From Fulvia fulva (lineage: Eukaryota; Ascomycota; Dothideomycetes; Mycosphaerellales; Mycosphaerellaceae), in contig NC_063019.1 in NCBI RefSeq assembly GCF_020509005.1, positions 3,100,001 through 3,164,000 of the forward strand: a stretch of 64,000 bases of DNA, written 5' to 3'. The translations under genes and the position numbers were made by a program. The notes beneath the pieces were generated by a model. It did no database searches, was not told where the DNA came from, and was given only the letters and a program-made list of their open reading frames with translations. Below, piece by piece: positions 1-10,492 of the stretch. Positions within the stretch are counted from its first letter, which is position 1, and every line of letters starts with the position of its first letter.

Positions 1-606
1 CATCTCCCACTTCATCCATCATTGGGTCGACGAATATTGGTTCAGAGAGCAGGCAGCAGGCAGCAGGATGCAAAATCCGCGAAGAACGTGTCCGGTTGTT
101 TCCAAGTCATAGACCGTCTTCAACGCCTGCATCTCCCAGTCGTCTTTCAACGACATCACTCGTCTTTACAGCATGCTCGCCTCTCCCCGCAGCCATCACA
201 GCCACTATCCGCCCGATCACCTCACTCTCCATGTCGCCAGGAGTGTGTTTCAGTGGATAGGACGCCAAGGTGCGACACATGCGTGGAACGCTACCAGCCC
301 TCTCATGCTGCATGCTCTCTGAACCCAATACTTGGCTGTATCCATGTCTGCACCTCGATCACACCTGCTTGCCAGGCAGGTAAATGTGAGGGGGTTTTGC
401 GCGAGACATATGCCTCTGCTCATCATGCGACACTCATTGCTTCGTAAAGCGAGCGATCGCCGAGCGAGGGCAAGGATTGTGAAGCCACCCTACTTCACTC
501 CAGTAGGCAGTACCCTGCTCCCTCGGAAGGTATGGCGCGCAAGATAATAATATCGAAGAATGTCGGCGGAAAGCGTTCGCCGATCTGGCCGGTCCGGTCA
601 ACATAC
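1..606 (-). other. Probable 5' part of a long intron in the Yra1-like gene
   Basis: It begins with GTATGT at 606-601 on the minus strand and holds no recognisable RRM codons to the window edge. Several short open frames occur on both strands, but none resembles a known protein. If the gene is intact, the intron exceeds 600 nt, which is very long for a filamentous fungus. Confidence 0.5.
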
Positions 607-897
607 CTTGATCATAGGCTCCTCCACATCGCCGGGGAGGTTGGACACACTGATCTTGCTCTCTCCGGAAGATGGTGCGACGGGAATCGCGGGTACCCTC
701 GCATCCCTCGCTGGCTTGGCGCGCTTGGTCGGCTTCTGGACGCCGCCAGCTGGTGCGATGACTGCGGTGGTGGCAGCCCTGGACTTCTGTGCGGCTTTGC
801 GGTTTGGGAGTCGGCCACCCTTGCCGCGACGTGGGCTGCGGGTTGCGCCGCTGTCCTTCATGATCTCATCGAGAGACTGGTCGAGTTTTCCAGACAT
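607..897 (-). CDS. Yra1/ALYREF-type mRNA export adaptor, exon 1 only (partial)
   Basis: The 97 codons open with MSGKLDQSLDEIM, the conserved N-terminal UAP56/Sub2-binding box of the Yra1/Mlo3/ALYREF family. A basic Arg/Lys/Gly-rich stretch follows, and the exon ends with the first strand and helix of an RRM (SKISVSNLPGDVEEPMIK). After that Lys codon comes GTATGT, a strong fungal 5' splice site at 606-601, so the remaining RRM and the C-terminal box must lie in later exons. I find no RRM continuation (an EFF or EYF start) in bases 1-606, so exon 2 probably lies beyond the left edge. The family couples transcription and TREX to Mex67-dependent mRNA export in the nucleus. Family identity is confident from the N-terminal box plus the RRM start. 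A truncated pseudogene cannot be excluded from this window. Confidence 0.75.
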
Positions 898-2616
898 GTT
901 AATGGTGGTTGGGTTGGTATTGATGTGTGGTTGTGTGTTGTTGGTGTGAGACCCGAGTGAGAAGTGGGTGTGGTGAGGCGGAGCGCGCGTTGTTGAGAAG
1001 AGCTCGAGGGTTGGTTGGTGATGTTGATGTGCAGAGCTGAAGTGTGGCTTCGGTTTTGAGCTGTGAGTAAGCGCGTGTCGCGGAGAAGGTGAATGGAAGG
1101 AGTCGTGAGTGAACCGTGGGCGGTACTTGAGGGCTGGCGCGATGAACGTGCGGCGCAGCTGGTGAAGGCGACAAGAAAAGGCAAGCTGGCAGAGCTTGCG
1201 CCGTCGCTTGGTGGTGACTGAGATCTGAAGCTGGCGTTGCTATCAGTCGGTGTCGAGAAGGCAAATAGTGACACGCGCGTTGATGTGCGACGTGATGGAT
1301 GAAGTGGGATCCGATGATGTTGTTGCTGATGAGAAAGAAGGTGGCCGCTGCTGCGCGAAGACGTGATCATGCGACTGCCAGGAGACTCGGAAACACGCTA
1401 GTCCTAATCGATCACCGCACGTGATGTAGAGTTGATGCCTGATGGTAAGGCATCTAGTGCTCTTATGGTTTTGCTAAATTCACTGATGGGACGGCGACAA
1501 TATGCTCTACGGTGATTCTGGCAAGCCAATACTTCCAGATGGCGCTATTATGGAAGTTCATGAAATGTTCATGTTACTGCCAGAAGGTAGTTTGTCACCG
1601 TGGATCGTAGATATCCTTGTTTCTCTTCGTTCCATCGCAATCCAGGCGGCTCCAACGTGCATTGACAACGAAGTGTACGAATGCTCGTCGAGCCATAAAC
1701 CAGGATGTACCCGTCGATCGTCATATTGAGGTCGAGTTACGTTAACAGCGTTGGCTTTACTTGAACTACTTTCCCTCTGGCGACCATGTCGTAGCGAAAG
1801 TGCCTGTGGGTATCCATACGACGTTCTCGAACATGATGGAGACGACCAAGGCATGGTGTCGGTTCCGCTATACAAGTATTGCCTTGTCTTTCTCGCGTTA
1901 ACATAGACCGACCTGCGTCTCAAAAGACCACACCCTCGCCGACAGGAACCATTCCTCACATCCCGACAGATCCTCCGGCATTCAACGCCCACGAACCCAT
2001 CGTCGATCATACAGCAGGAAGCGAAGACGTATGCGCCGTCTAAACGAAATCTCAGCATGCACCGGCTGACACATCGACATGCATTGTCCACGCATGGCGC
2101 AACGTGGCAGTGTCCGTGTTGGCAGCGGTAGATCCATCCAATCGCGATGCTTGGCATTGGGGCCAAACTTCTTCAGCCTCAAATATGTTCGGACCCTAGA
2201 ACCGTAGTCCTTTTGAACGCGGTATGCCTGAGGGCAGTCGATGTGCTGCAGACGTCACTGTACAGATATGCAGTCGTTCTCTGGCATAGCAATGGTCGCG
2301 AACTGTGAGGAACATCCAGCAGGATGTGGGATCGTCGTTCAGCGTCGTTCGGCTTCGCATGTCGATGCTGAGCTGGCGTGGCTGTAGATCCGCAGGGCTG
2401 ATGTTGCGATTGCAAACGAAAGCTCCGGCGAAGATCATTGTCTGAAGGGATGTAGTGCGTCAAGCTGTGTCTATTTCCATCGGGTCGGGTAAGGCTGGCG
2501 GCAAGCAACGAATGCTGCAACTGCAGACCATATAGGCAAAGCAAGAGGTCCAGCATACTCGCGTTACACTTCACAAACATTTCGTACGTTCCGGGTCTCG
2601 TTAACCTTTCGTAACC
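898..2616. other. Intergenic region between the Yra1-like gene and the MFS gene
   Basis: It holds the upstream regions of two divergent genes. About 860-1370 is CA/CT-rich on the minus strand, and the open frames there are low-complexity Ser/Thr/His/Pro. A 202-codon minus frame at 1558-2166 and a 151-codon minus frame at 2179-2634 are unrecognised; the first is rich in Cys and Arg without a domain pattern, and both are probably chance. I see no RNA gene. Confidence 0.5.
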
Positions 2617-4334
2617 ATGGGCGTGAAAGGTCATGCAGCAACACTCGGCTTCGCCGGTATTCTGGCCGGCAGTCTCATCGTAGCGTTAGATGCGGTCGCG
2701 CTATCGCCGTCCTTACCAGTGAGTAACTTGAATAGGATGGTGGTCGAGCAGTGCTGACAGAACCGTGAAGACAATCGAGGAAGACCTCAACACAACCACA
2801 CTCGAGGCATACTGGGCTGGTGTCGCCTACACACTAGGATCAGCGACATTTCTACCTCTCTTCCCAGCCGCATCGAATATCTTCGGTCGACGTGGCGTCA
2901 GTCTGGCAGCGCTCCTTCTCTTCCTGGTCGGCACCATAGTATGCAGTACGGCGCAGAACATCGCTGCATTGCTGGCAGGACGAGTACTGCAAGGCATCGG
3001 CGGTGGCGGCATCATCGGGATGATGTACGTGGTCATCACAGATCTCTTCGAGAAGATACATCAACCGAAAGCCCTTGCGGTCAACGGACTGATATGGTTG
3101 CTTGGCACGTCGTTGGGTCCGATCATGGGCGGCGGCTTTTCTGGAAATATTTCATGGCGATGGATCTTCTGGATAGCTTTACCGATAAACGCAATTGCTC
3201 TCGTGCTGGTCGGCGGCTTTCTCAAGATCCCGATGCCCAATCTGGCTGAAAGTGCCACTCCAGTCAAGCGACTGAATTGGACGCTCCTGAGTCGTGACGA
3301 CTGGTTCGGAGCGGCCCCTAATGGTGGCCAGCTTATCGAGCTTTTTGATCCCCATGACCTGGGGTGGTGTCATGTACGCGTGGGACTCGTATCACACTCT
3401 GGTGCCGCTGATACTAGGAGCGGCTGGGTGTGTCGCGTGGCTGGTGTACGAGTTCGTGGTTCCATCCAACCCCATTCTGCCACTGGTAATCCTGAATGAC
3501 CGCACCGTGGCGATTTCGCTATTCTCGGCCTTTGCTCTCGGACTCATACAGTTCGGACTCATCTTCTACCTGCCGCTGTACTATCAAATCGTGAAAGGTT
3601 ACTCGTCACTCATCTCTGGAGTCGCGCTGCTACCCGAGACCTTACTAGCTGGCCCGACCACCGTGTTGACTGGCATGATCATGTCGAGGATTGGCAAGTA
3701 CAAGGCGATCATCATTGTTGGCTGGATCATGACCGCGCTCGGATGTGGGCTGTTGGTGCTCCTCGATGAAGATATGTCTATCGCCGCATGGATCTTCATC
3801 AATGTGCCAGCCGGCCTGGGCATCGGTATACTGTTTCCATCCACACCCATGGCAGCTCAAGCACCGGTCAAGGAGGAACACGGAGCCATCGCGTCCGGTC
3901 TGGTGGCTTCCACACGAACAATTGGACAGGCTATTGGCATAGCCGCCGGGAACGCCATCGTTCAGAATGGTCTCAGACGCGAGCTCAACAAGGCAAGCTC
4001 CGCGATACTGCGTCAGGATGCTGCATTGATCTCAGCAAACTCGGCATCGCCGCAGCTCCTGTCTTTGATCATGAGAACAGGTCCGACTGAGAGAACGGAG
4101 TTGCTCGATGCTTACGTCAAGTCGATACATGGTGTATGGTGGCTGCTGTTCGCCATGGCTTCCTTTTGTGGTATTCTGACGCTGTTCATCCGAGATGTCG
4201 GCCTGGGAAAGACCAAGGCGGCTGTCGAGAAGCACATTTCCAGCACAAGCTCATTGCCTCTGTCCTGTGATGATGAAGAGCTTCGTGCCTCGTGGTGTGA
4301 AGGGCAGTCACCACATTTAGAATATCAGTCATGA
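2617..4334 (+). CDS. MFS multidrug transporter (DHA2-like, about 14 TM), frame broken by one base
   Basis: Exon 1 is 2617-2718 (34 codons, ending SPSLP). An intron at 2719-2770 (GTGAGT, branch CTGAC, ..GAAG) joins it to TIEEDLNTTTLEAYW, giving the classic N-terminal block of fungal drug:H+ antiporters. GRRGVSLAALLLFLVG and the AGRVLQGIGGGG block follow. At 3315-3318 a run of four C breaks the frame: upstream reads DDWFGAA, and downstream, one frame over, reads LMVASLSSFLIPMTWGGV. Dropping one C restores a continuous protein of about 554 residues, the usual length for the 14-TM family. No intron fits the break. The product would sit in the plasma membrane and export small molecules or toxins; its substrate cannot be told. 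It ends tail-to-tail with the 2EXR gene, overlapping by 6 bases. Confidence 0.8.
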
Positions 4335-4686
4335 ACTGCATTTCTGTGCCATGAAATTGTCATTGCGAAAGTGCTTCAGCCGTTGGATACGACCCGAACT
4401 CTGAGGTAGCAGTATGATGAGAGCGTCATCGGTGATGTACAGCGTGTCTTTGGAGAAACCGAAGAGAATCCGAGCACGTCGTCCTCGCGAGGCAAAAGTA
4501 AGTTCGTACTGCTTCAACGTTTCCTCTCGCGCTTCATGACAAACATGAGCAACATTGGGCGGCGGCGTGTTCGATTTGAAGTCATCTCCAGTCCACGTGA
4601 GGATAAGGTTGCGTGGTTCAGACATGCTGTACTGCCAGATGGCCAGCCGAAGTTCGGTTGGGAGTCCGTTGAAGGTTGGGCATCAT
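4329..4686 (-). CDS. 2EXR-domain protein, small; start region needs a one-base correction
   Basis: The minus frame from 4625 down gives NVAHVCHEAREETLKQYELTF, then ILFGFSKDTLYITDD. This is the conserved second half of the fungal 2EXR domain (PALLHVCRESR..., IYFNPEKDTLY). Upstream in the same frame lies TFNGLPTELRLAIWQYSM, the domain's first block, but that frame meets a TGA just before it. The tandem ATG at 4686-4681 is one base out of phase: removing one C from the CCC directly after it gives MMP then TFNGLPTELR. The product would have about 118 residues, short for a family often of 200-300. Function is unknown. The overlapping minus frame at 4514-5134 is a shadow. Family assignment is fairly firm; whether the gene is alive is not. 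Confidence 0.6.
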
Positions 4687-5001
4687 TGTTGTTGTCAGAA
4701 CGAACAGTGCTCGGTATGCCGAAGTCTTGGAATCGCCGATGGTCCAGGCGATATGTCGGGTGCTTGAGCATTGGACGGTTGTTGGTCTTGCAAGAGGAAG
4801 CAGACCTCCTTCCGCAGTTACTTCGGCGTCGAATGCCCATCACGATCCACGAACTCTTGTAGTCAATTTGATGTCCTTTGGACTGAGGTGAACATATTGT
4901 CAAGAGATGGCCACCTGCATAAGAGAGCCAGATTTGGAGAAGAGTGTATTCTACACAAATCGCAAGAGACCAGAGTGTACAGCGTCTGTCAGCATCGGAG
5001 T

Positions 5002-5230
5002 ACCGAGCGCTAGCCACACCGAAGTGCGAGCTTGCGAGCACGTAGGCGTCAGCGAGGGAGTGGAGCTCTATCACCAGCCCTTGACTAGCCTTGGCGCTCT
5101 CTGTGATTAAGCGTAGCGACCGAGCGCTCGCCACACCGGAGTACGAGCTTGCGAGTACGTAGGTGAGGCGTCAGCGAGGGAGTGAAGCTCTATCACCAGC
5201 CCTCAACTAGCCTTGGCGCTCGCTCTGATT
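5002..5230 (+). repeat. Imperfect tandem direct repeat, two copies of about 110 bp
   Basis: Copy 1 (5002-5108) and copy 2 (5119-5230) share ACCGAGCGCT, CGAGCTTGCGAG, GGCGTCAGCGAGGGAGTG and CTCTATCACCAGCCC in the same order. They differ by scattered substitutions and a few-base insertion. Neither looks coding. They could be a duplicated part of a decayed transposon. Confidence 0.75.
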
Positions 5231-5358
5231 GGTCAACTTCCAAGTTTTAGAGTCACGTGACCTACCGCACTGTGCCTGTTGGCGAACTCGCAAACATATA
5301 CTCGTCGCTAACGCCTATGTCGTCGTATAATAAGCACTGTACGTCGGGTAGCGGTAGC

Positions 5359-5608
5359 GTGGATCGCACGCTACTTTGCAGTCTAGAAGGGTTGGTAGAG
5401 AGCTCCACTCCGCTACGCTTACCTTTGGAGGTTCACAACCGCCAACAGCACATTTTACTACTATGTATTAATATTGATCGTAGCTAGAGCAGCCTACGGG
5501 TGTTCGAACGTGTGGCGTGCATCGCACGCCGTCGCGACAGGCTGGCAGATAGAGCTCCACACCGCTGCGCTTACTCTTGGAGGTTCACAACCGCCAACAG
5601 CACATTTT
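5359..5608 (+). repeat. Second direct-repeat pair of about 95 bp
   Basis: Copies at about 5359-5457 and 5515-5608 share a GCGTG(G/C)ATCGCACGC start, then GAGCTCCAC, then GGAGGTTCACAACCGCCAACAG and CACATTTT. About 57 bp separate them. With the pair just upstream, this makes a 600-bp patch of local duplication between genes. Confidence 0.7.
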
Positions 5609-6760
5609 TGCGCCGGCCGATTCGCTACTGTATGATCCTGGTTTTCGCTGGGATAAGACGATCTGCACGAACAAAAAATGTAAGTCCGCTGCTGACAGAC
5701 GCTGTAGTGGGTCATCAGCACTGAAAGTTGTAATGGGGATAATCTCGCGACGGCTGCTACTACAACTTATGGCGACAAGTCCGAGCTTCCAAGCGAATTT
5801 TCGGGCTTTCAGCCGCACACTTTGTCACCAGTTCTCATCTTTCTACGCAGAGAATGCTTGCTCACGGCAGCGGATCCGTCCGCGTTTAGCGTGGTTCACG
5901 AGGTATATCAATTTTCTCTTCTCGCTGAAGAACGCTCGTTAGCGATGTGAGAGATTCCCAACCCCCTCATACATTTGCAACATACTGACAGCTCGCAGTT
6001 TACTTCATAGAATCATTTCTATAGTAAACGTCCACAATCGTGTTCTTTACCAAAGCCACGACTCCAAAGTGGCTGATGAGATGAACCGCGACGCTCAAGA
6101 GTGATGCCGCTATAGCGGTCTCCGGACTGCTGGTGATGATCTCGCCCTGCTTGGACTTGACTTCGGTCGGTCCTCTCAGGTGGGTGTTGTCGGTCGTCTG
6201 ACACTTTTTTCTTTTCATCAAGAGCTTGGTTGCACACCGGGTATTGGAGAAGAGATTGCACTCAAGGCAACGCATCCCAGGACACGGTCGCGCAGAATCG
6301 CATACTTGGCAACAGCACGATCCGACACGAGCATCTGCACTCGCGGGACCTCATCGCCACCGTGAGACAGGCTGCACTCGAGATTTTTCGCACAGAATTT
6401 TCTGCATATGCACGGACGAGCGACGAGACCGATGTGCCCGCGGAGCACAGACAGTTAGAAAAGAGAAATGGCTCAAGCAACCACGGCGTTGGACTGGAAT
6501 ACCATGGTCGTCGACAAGAAGGTCTTGCGCAGCATGCACCATACGCTCAACACGCTCGATTCGCGTACGCGATGCATACTCTCCGACTCGGCTGACCGTC
6601 AAAGGTACATGTATGTTGCCATCATGAATGTCAGCTCGAGTACTCTTGCAATACCGCTGGCTGTTGGCCCTGCCATGCATTCTGTACATACCGATCTATC
6701 CTTACAACATACACCAGGCACTACAACATACTTTCTTCATCTGTCGATATCGGATATCTC

Positions 6761-7669
6761 TCATAGCTCATCCTTCCTCTGCTTCTGCTTCACCCCAAAA
6801 GTCTCGCCAGTCTTCAACCACTCGCTCTCCTCCTCCGTACTCTCCCTTCCCAACGCCTCATTCCTATGCGGATATCTCCCAAACCTCTCGATAACCTCCC
6901 TATGATCCGCGGACGCCTTGAAACTCGCCTTCATGTCCCCAAGCAACGCAGGGTCTCCATCCTCTTCACACTCCTTCTGCAAGGTATCGAGTAACTCTGC
7001 TCCCATCTTATGCGACTCAAGATCTTCCGCATGCATCAACGGCAAGCCGAACCAGTATTTATACGCCGTCGCTGCGCGGAGAGAGGAGTGGTGCATGGGG
7101 TTCGGGGAGAGGGTGTAGAGCGAACGGAGCAAAGACCAAGAGATGCGGTCGTAGTGGTTGTAGACGAGGCGGAGACCTGCTGGGTCGCGGTAGATGTTGC
7201 GGGGCATCTGATCGAGCAGCAGGACAAGGGAGAGGGCGGTGTCTGCGCCTTTCTTTGCGTCTTGAGATTGTGCTGTCTTCACTTCGCTGATGAATGGCGC
7301 AGCGATTTCGTTCGCATGCGCTAAATCTTCAGCATAGCCTTTCCACGGCGGTAGAGTGATCCTGTCAGGTCCTATTGATTCCAACGCTGTGCTGTATGCT
7401 TCCCTACACTCCACATCAATCTGCTCTGCCTCCTCTTCTGATCGACCTGCGCCCCACCATCTCTTTACTGTGATCTCGTTGCCGTGTTGCTGGCCTGGCG
7501 GGAGGCCTGCGAACCAGAAGGAGCGGATGTGGGAGTAGAGGGTGTCGTTCCAGATGCTGCGATCGAGGTGGAAGGATTGTGGTGGGACTGCTGAAGCCAT
7601 TGTGCTGTAGGATTTGAAGGAGGAGAGGTAGAGTGGGAGGGTGCGTGGGAGGAGTGATCTGAAGAGCAT
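6761..7669 (-). CDS. DUF924 family protein
   Basis: A single 302-codon frame. The N-terminus (MLFRSLLPRTLPLYLSSFKSYSTM) is basic and hydroxylated without acidic residues, like a mitochondrial presequence; a second Met at residue 24 could start a cytosolic form. The DUF924 blocks follow: FWFAGLPPGQQ, VKRWWGAG, LSLVLLLDQMPRNIYR near the middle, and FGRYPHRNEALGRESTEEESEWL near the end. The family is an alpha-helical, TPR-like fold widespread in bacteria and fungi, with no agreed biochemical role. The last four residues are KDEL. The gene is divergent from the FAD monooxygenase across a 534-bp spacer. No intron is needed and nothing is missing from the domain. Confidence 0.9.
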   Translation of the reverse strand: MLFRSLLPRTLPLYLSSFKSYSTMASAVPPQSFHLDRSIWNDTLYSHIRSFWFAGLPPGQQHGNEITVKRWWGAGRSEEEAEQIDVECREAYSTALESIGPDRITLPPWKGYAEDLAHANEIAAPFISEVKTAQSQDAKKGADTALSLVLLLDQMPRNIYRDPAGLRLVYNHYDRISWSLLRSLYTLSPNPMHHSSLRAATAYKYWFGLPLMHAEDLESHKMGAELLDTLQKECEEDGDPALLGDMKASFKASADHREVIERFGRYPHRNEALGRESTEEESEWLKTGETFGVKQKQRKDEL

Positions 7670-8203
7670 TTGGAGAGTCCCGACGATGGCTAGATGGTAG
7701 AGACGGGTTCAGTATACTTGCCTTTGTCCTAGTGCCCGTTCATGTTGGAGCGTGAGGCCGAGCCGCTGGTAGCTCTCTAGCCACAATTCCAGTGTGAAGA
7801 CATCGAGAGATTTGCTGCGACGGCTCTTCACCTCTGGAGGTGGACGTCATCCACCAACAAAAGTCTGATGTCTCCAACAACCCTATCAAGGGTGTGAGTA
7901 CCTCGAAGTCTCGACGGCGAGCTCGCGACATGCTGACAGTCAATGTTGAAGGAGGAATGGCGCCGAGCACGACATCTCGCTCTTTCGGAGTGCAGCATGA
8001 ATAATCACTGCCAAATGCATGCACCACTGCACAGTCAGCCCTACTTCCAATCGACGCCGTCGGGGCTGCAGATGTTCCAGCAGGAGGCAAGTCCCTCACT
8101 TCACTCCAATGTAATAGAAAGATCTCCTTCCAGCTTCATAGACATAGAACCACTTCTTTCCTAACCTCACCCACCCCACTATCAACACTGTACCACACCC
8201 ATC
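7670..8203. promoter_or_regulatory. Shared spacer between divergent DUF924 and monooxygenase genes
   Basis: The two start codons face away from each other across 534 bp, so both promoters must lie here. The stretch just before the monooxygenase ATG (8150-8203) is C/A/T-rich, typical of fungal leaders. A minus frame at 7740-8099 has no recognisable features. I cannot place a specific activator site. Confidence 0.45.
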
Positions 8204-9487
8204 ATGTCCACCCGCAAACCCATCCTCATCTCCGGCGCAGGCCTCGCCTCCCTCCTCTTCGCCCGCTCTCTCCTCCGCTCCCGCATCCCCTTTCTGATCT
8301 TCGAGCGAGACCAGTCCATCTCCTTCCGCGCCCAAGGTTACCGCCTCCGCCTCTCCAAGGAAGGCCTCGACGCCATCGAAGACATCCTCGGCCCTGAACC
8401 CAACGGCTTCCCCAGATTCTGGGATCGCTGCGGCAAGACTGGAGGATCCAAAGGTTTCGCTGGAATCGACGCACGTACTGGTGAAGACATCGCCGAAAGT
8501 GGCAGGCCGGACCCTAGTGCGGCGAAACCTTCTGGGAAGGAAGTGCTGCAGAGTCGGGATGGGAAGACGATTGGGATTTCGAGGGGAGAGATGAGGGCGT
8601 TGTTCTTGGAGGGGTGTGAGGAGTTTGTTAAGTGGGGGCATCAAGTTACTGGTTATGAACTCACTGGGAACGGCGTCAAGGCGATCTTCAAGGACGGGAC
8701 GAAATCAGTCGAAGGAGAGATGTTGGTCGGTGGCGAAGGCATCTACTCCCAAGTCGCCAAGCAGGTCTCCAACGGCAAGATCAAAACCTACGACACGGGA
8801 GCCCGCGGTATCCACGGCCAGGCTCCCACCACAGCCTTTGAAGATCTCGGCGAGGGAGTCTGGCGTGTTGTTGACGACTCCAGACCTGACGGTCGTGTCT
8901 TCATGATAACAAACGTCCGACCCGGCGGTATGGACGATCCGAACAACCAATTCGGCTGGACGCTAGGTGGACAGCCTGGTGTGATCAAACCTCCCAACAA
9001 CGATTTCGCCATCGTCGGCAAGCCCGCTGCAGATATAGCGAAAGATTTGACGAAGGACTGGCATCCGCGACTCAAGCCGTTGTTTGACCACATGGACGAG
9101 CAGAATGCCGCTTTTTGGAAGATTACTTGCTCGACGCCGTCTGGAGTACCGGAGTGGCAGAATGAGCCGCGAGTGACGGTGATTGGTGATGCTGTGCATA
9201 GCATGACACCCGCAGGTCAGTACTCTGACCTATCCTTCCGTGTTGATTGAGTTCAGCTGACGAATTTCATTTCGATAGGCGGGATTGGTGCTAACACAGC
9301 CGTGCGAGATTCTGCACTGCTTGGTAGGTTGCTGGCAGAAGCAGGCGGGTGGAAGGAAGGTATCATAGCAGCCTATGAGAAGGAGATGAGGGTTTATGGA
9401 AGTGAGGCTGTGGCGACAAGCTATGGTATGGCGACGTCACAGTTTGGCGTGAATATTGAGGAAGGAGTGTCGCCTACAGTCGGGTGA
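8204..9487 (+). CDS. FAD-dependent monooxygenase (PHBH/UbiH-like), two exons
   Basis: Exons are 8204-9215 and 9279-9487. The 63-nt intron starts GTCAGT, has a CTGAC branch point and ends ATAG; splicing gives 406 residues. The dinucleotide-binding motif is near the N-terminus (ILISGAGLASLLFARSLL, G11-x-G13-x-x-S). RLRLSKEGLDAIEDILG follows, typical of aromatic-ring hydroxylases of the FAD_binding_3 family. The second FAD motif spans the splice junction: GDAVHSMTPAG at about residues 328-338 continues as GIGANTAVRDSALLG in exon 2. That split motif confirms the intron. The enzyme would use NAD(P)H, FAD and O2 to hydroxylate a small, probably aromatic, substrate, which is unknown. No biosynthetic core gene is adjacent. 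Confidence 0.88.
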
Positions 9488-9813
9488 TCACATGGCAGAT
9501 ATTAGAGTTGACAGAGATACAGGTACAGCCATATAGCGTCAAAGCGTTGCCCAGCACATTGAAACAAACACCCACTCAGGAACGATACGTGAAGCTGGTC
9601 AGCAAAGCACAGCCAGCCTCGTGATCGTCGAATGAGGATTTCCCCCAAAGTATGTAAGACACAGCCTCCTTGCACAGCACCATAAAACACCCACACCTTG
9701 CACAACACCAGACATAGAACCTGTACGACACTAGACTTCCAAAGATCACAACGTCCACCTTAGCAAGATCTCCAAATCCCACAACATCACTCCAGCAACC
9801 CTCCACCACCAAG
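9488..9813. other. Intergenic, C/A-rich
   Basis: A 326-bp gap between the monooxygenase stop and the next possible start. The plus strand is strongly C/A-rich from about 9640 onward. The minus-strand frames here (9502-9812) are Cys/Val-rich shadows of that skew. No gene is seen. Confidence 0.5.
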
Positions 9814-10492
9814 ATGTACCACCACCCCCATCACTGCAAGACCATGCACCACCACACCACCAACAACACCACCTCCACTCCCTCCCATCTCTCCCCAAGA
9901 CTAGCACCATCAACCCTGTTTCCCCAATGCCACCCCTACACCGGCCCAACCCTCTTCCTCCTAACCGCCATCATGATCCTCCTCCTCCTCTTCGCCCTCG
10001 CCATGGCAACACCAAAAAATCCCACCAAAAACAGCAAGCGGCTCCAAAGTAATCCTCACCGCCCTGAACGCCATCATGTCTCTAGTAGCACTCCTCGCCC
10101 TCGTCAACCTCGAAATTATCGGCTGGATGTGCTTCGTCAGCGGGGCCACGGCATGGTATGAGCAATTCTGGGGGAGGGTGATGATGGTTTCGACGGGGCT
10201 TGTGGTGCTGGGGATGATGATCGCTTTGGCGGAGTGGACTAGTGGGGTTGAGGAGGGGGTGAGGAAGGTTGATGAGGAGATGGGGATGGAGGAGGGTGGG
10301 GGGATGGGAGCGGGTTTGGAGAGTAGGAGGAAGGGAACGAATGTGGACAGTGGGAGGAAGGAGGGATGTTGTAGGGTTTGTGAGGAGTTGGAGAAGGCGG
10401 ATGGCCAGGCTAGGGATGGGGGAGGGTGGTGGGAGGAAGGGGAGATGGATCAGGGTTTGTGGGGAGATGGAGAGGGCGGATGGCGAGGCTGA
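9814..10492 (+). CDS. Possible small membrane protein (3 TM), one-base frame break
   Basis: The frame from 9814 has a His/Thr-rich N-terminus (residues 1-45), then a hydrophobic helix FLLTAIMILLLLFALAM. A second frame carries VILTALNAIMSLVALLALV and then MMVSTGLVVLGMMIALAEW. The two frames join if one A is dropped from the six-A run at 10014-10019, giving about 225 residues with three TM helices and a Gly/Glu/Arg-rich tail. The tail comes from a purine-rich strand and may not be real. I do not recognise the family. Coding is plausible from the hydrophobic pattern, not proven. Confidence 0.35.

Larger units (their letters stand above)
4687..6760. other. Intergenic stretch with local direct repeats, no recognisable gene
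   Basis: Open frames of 60-206 codons occur on both strands, but they overlap one another and show no family motif. The region carries the two direct-repeat pairs listed separately, a CACGTG core near 5250, and a sharp bend in composition near 5950-6000. A decayed element or solo LTR is the likeliest content. Confidence 0.4.

Noticed and set aside
858..1370. 170-codon minus frame upstream of the Yra1-like exon
   Set aside because: Low-complexity Ser/Thr/His/Pro from a CA/CT-rich leader, overlapping the real exon in another frame.
1558..2166. Cys-rich 202-codon minus frame, possible secreted effector
   Set aside because: No signal peptide, irregular Cys spacing, and the frame is rich in Arg and Ser as expected of chance ORFs in GC-rich DNA.
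2617..9487. MFS transporter plus FAD monooxygenase as a secondary-metabolite cluster
   Set aside because: They lie 3.9 kb apart with a DUF924 gene and repeats between them, and no PKS, NRPS, terpene synthase or regulator is present.
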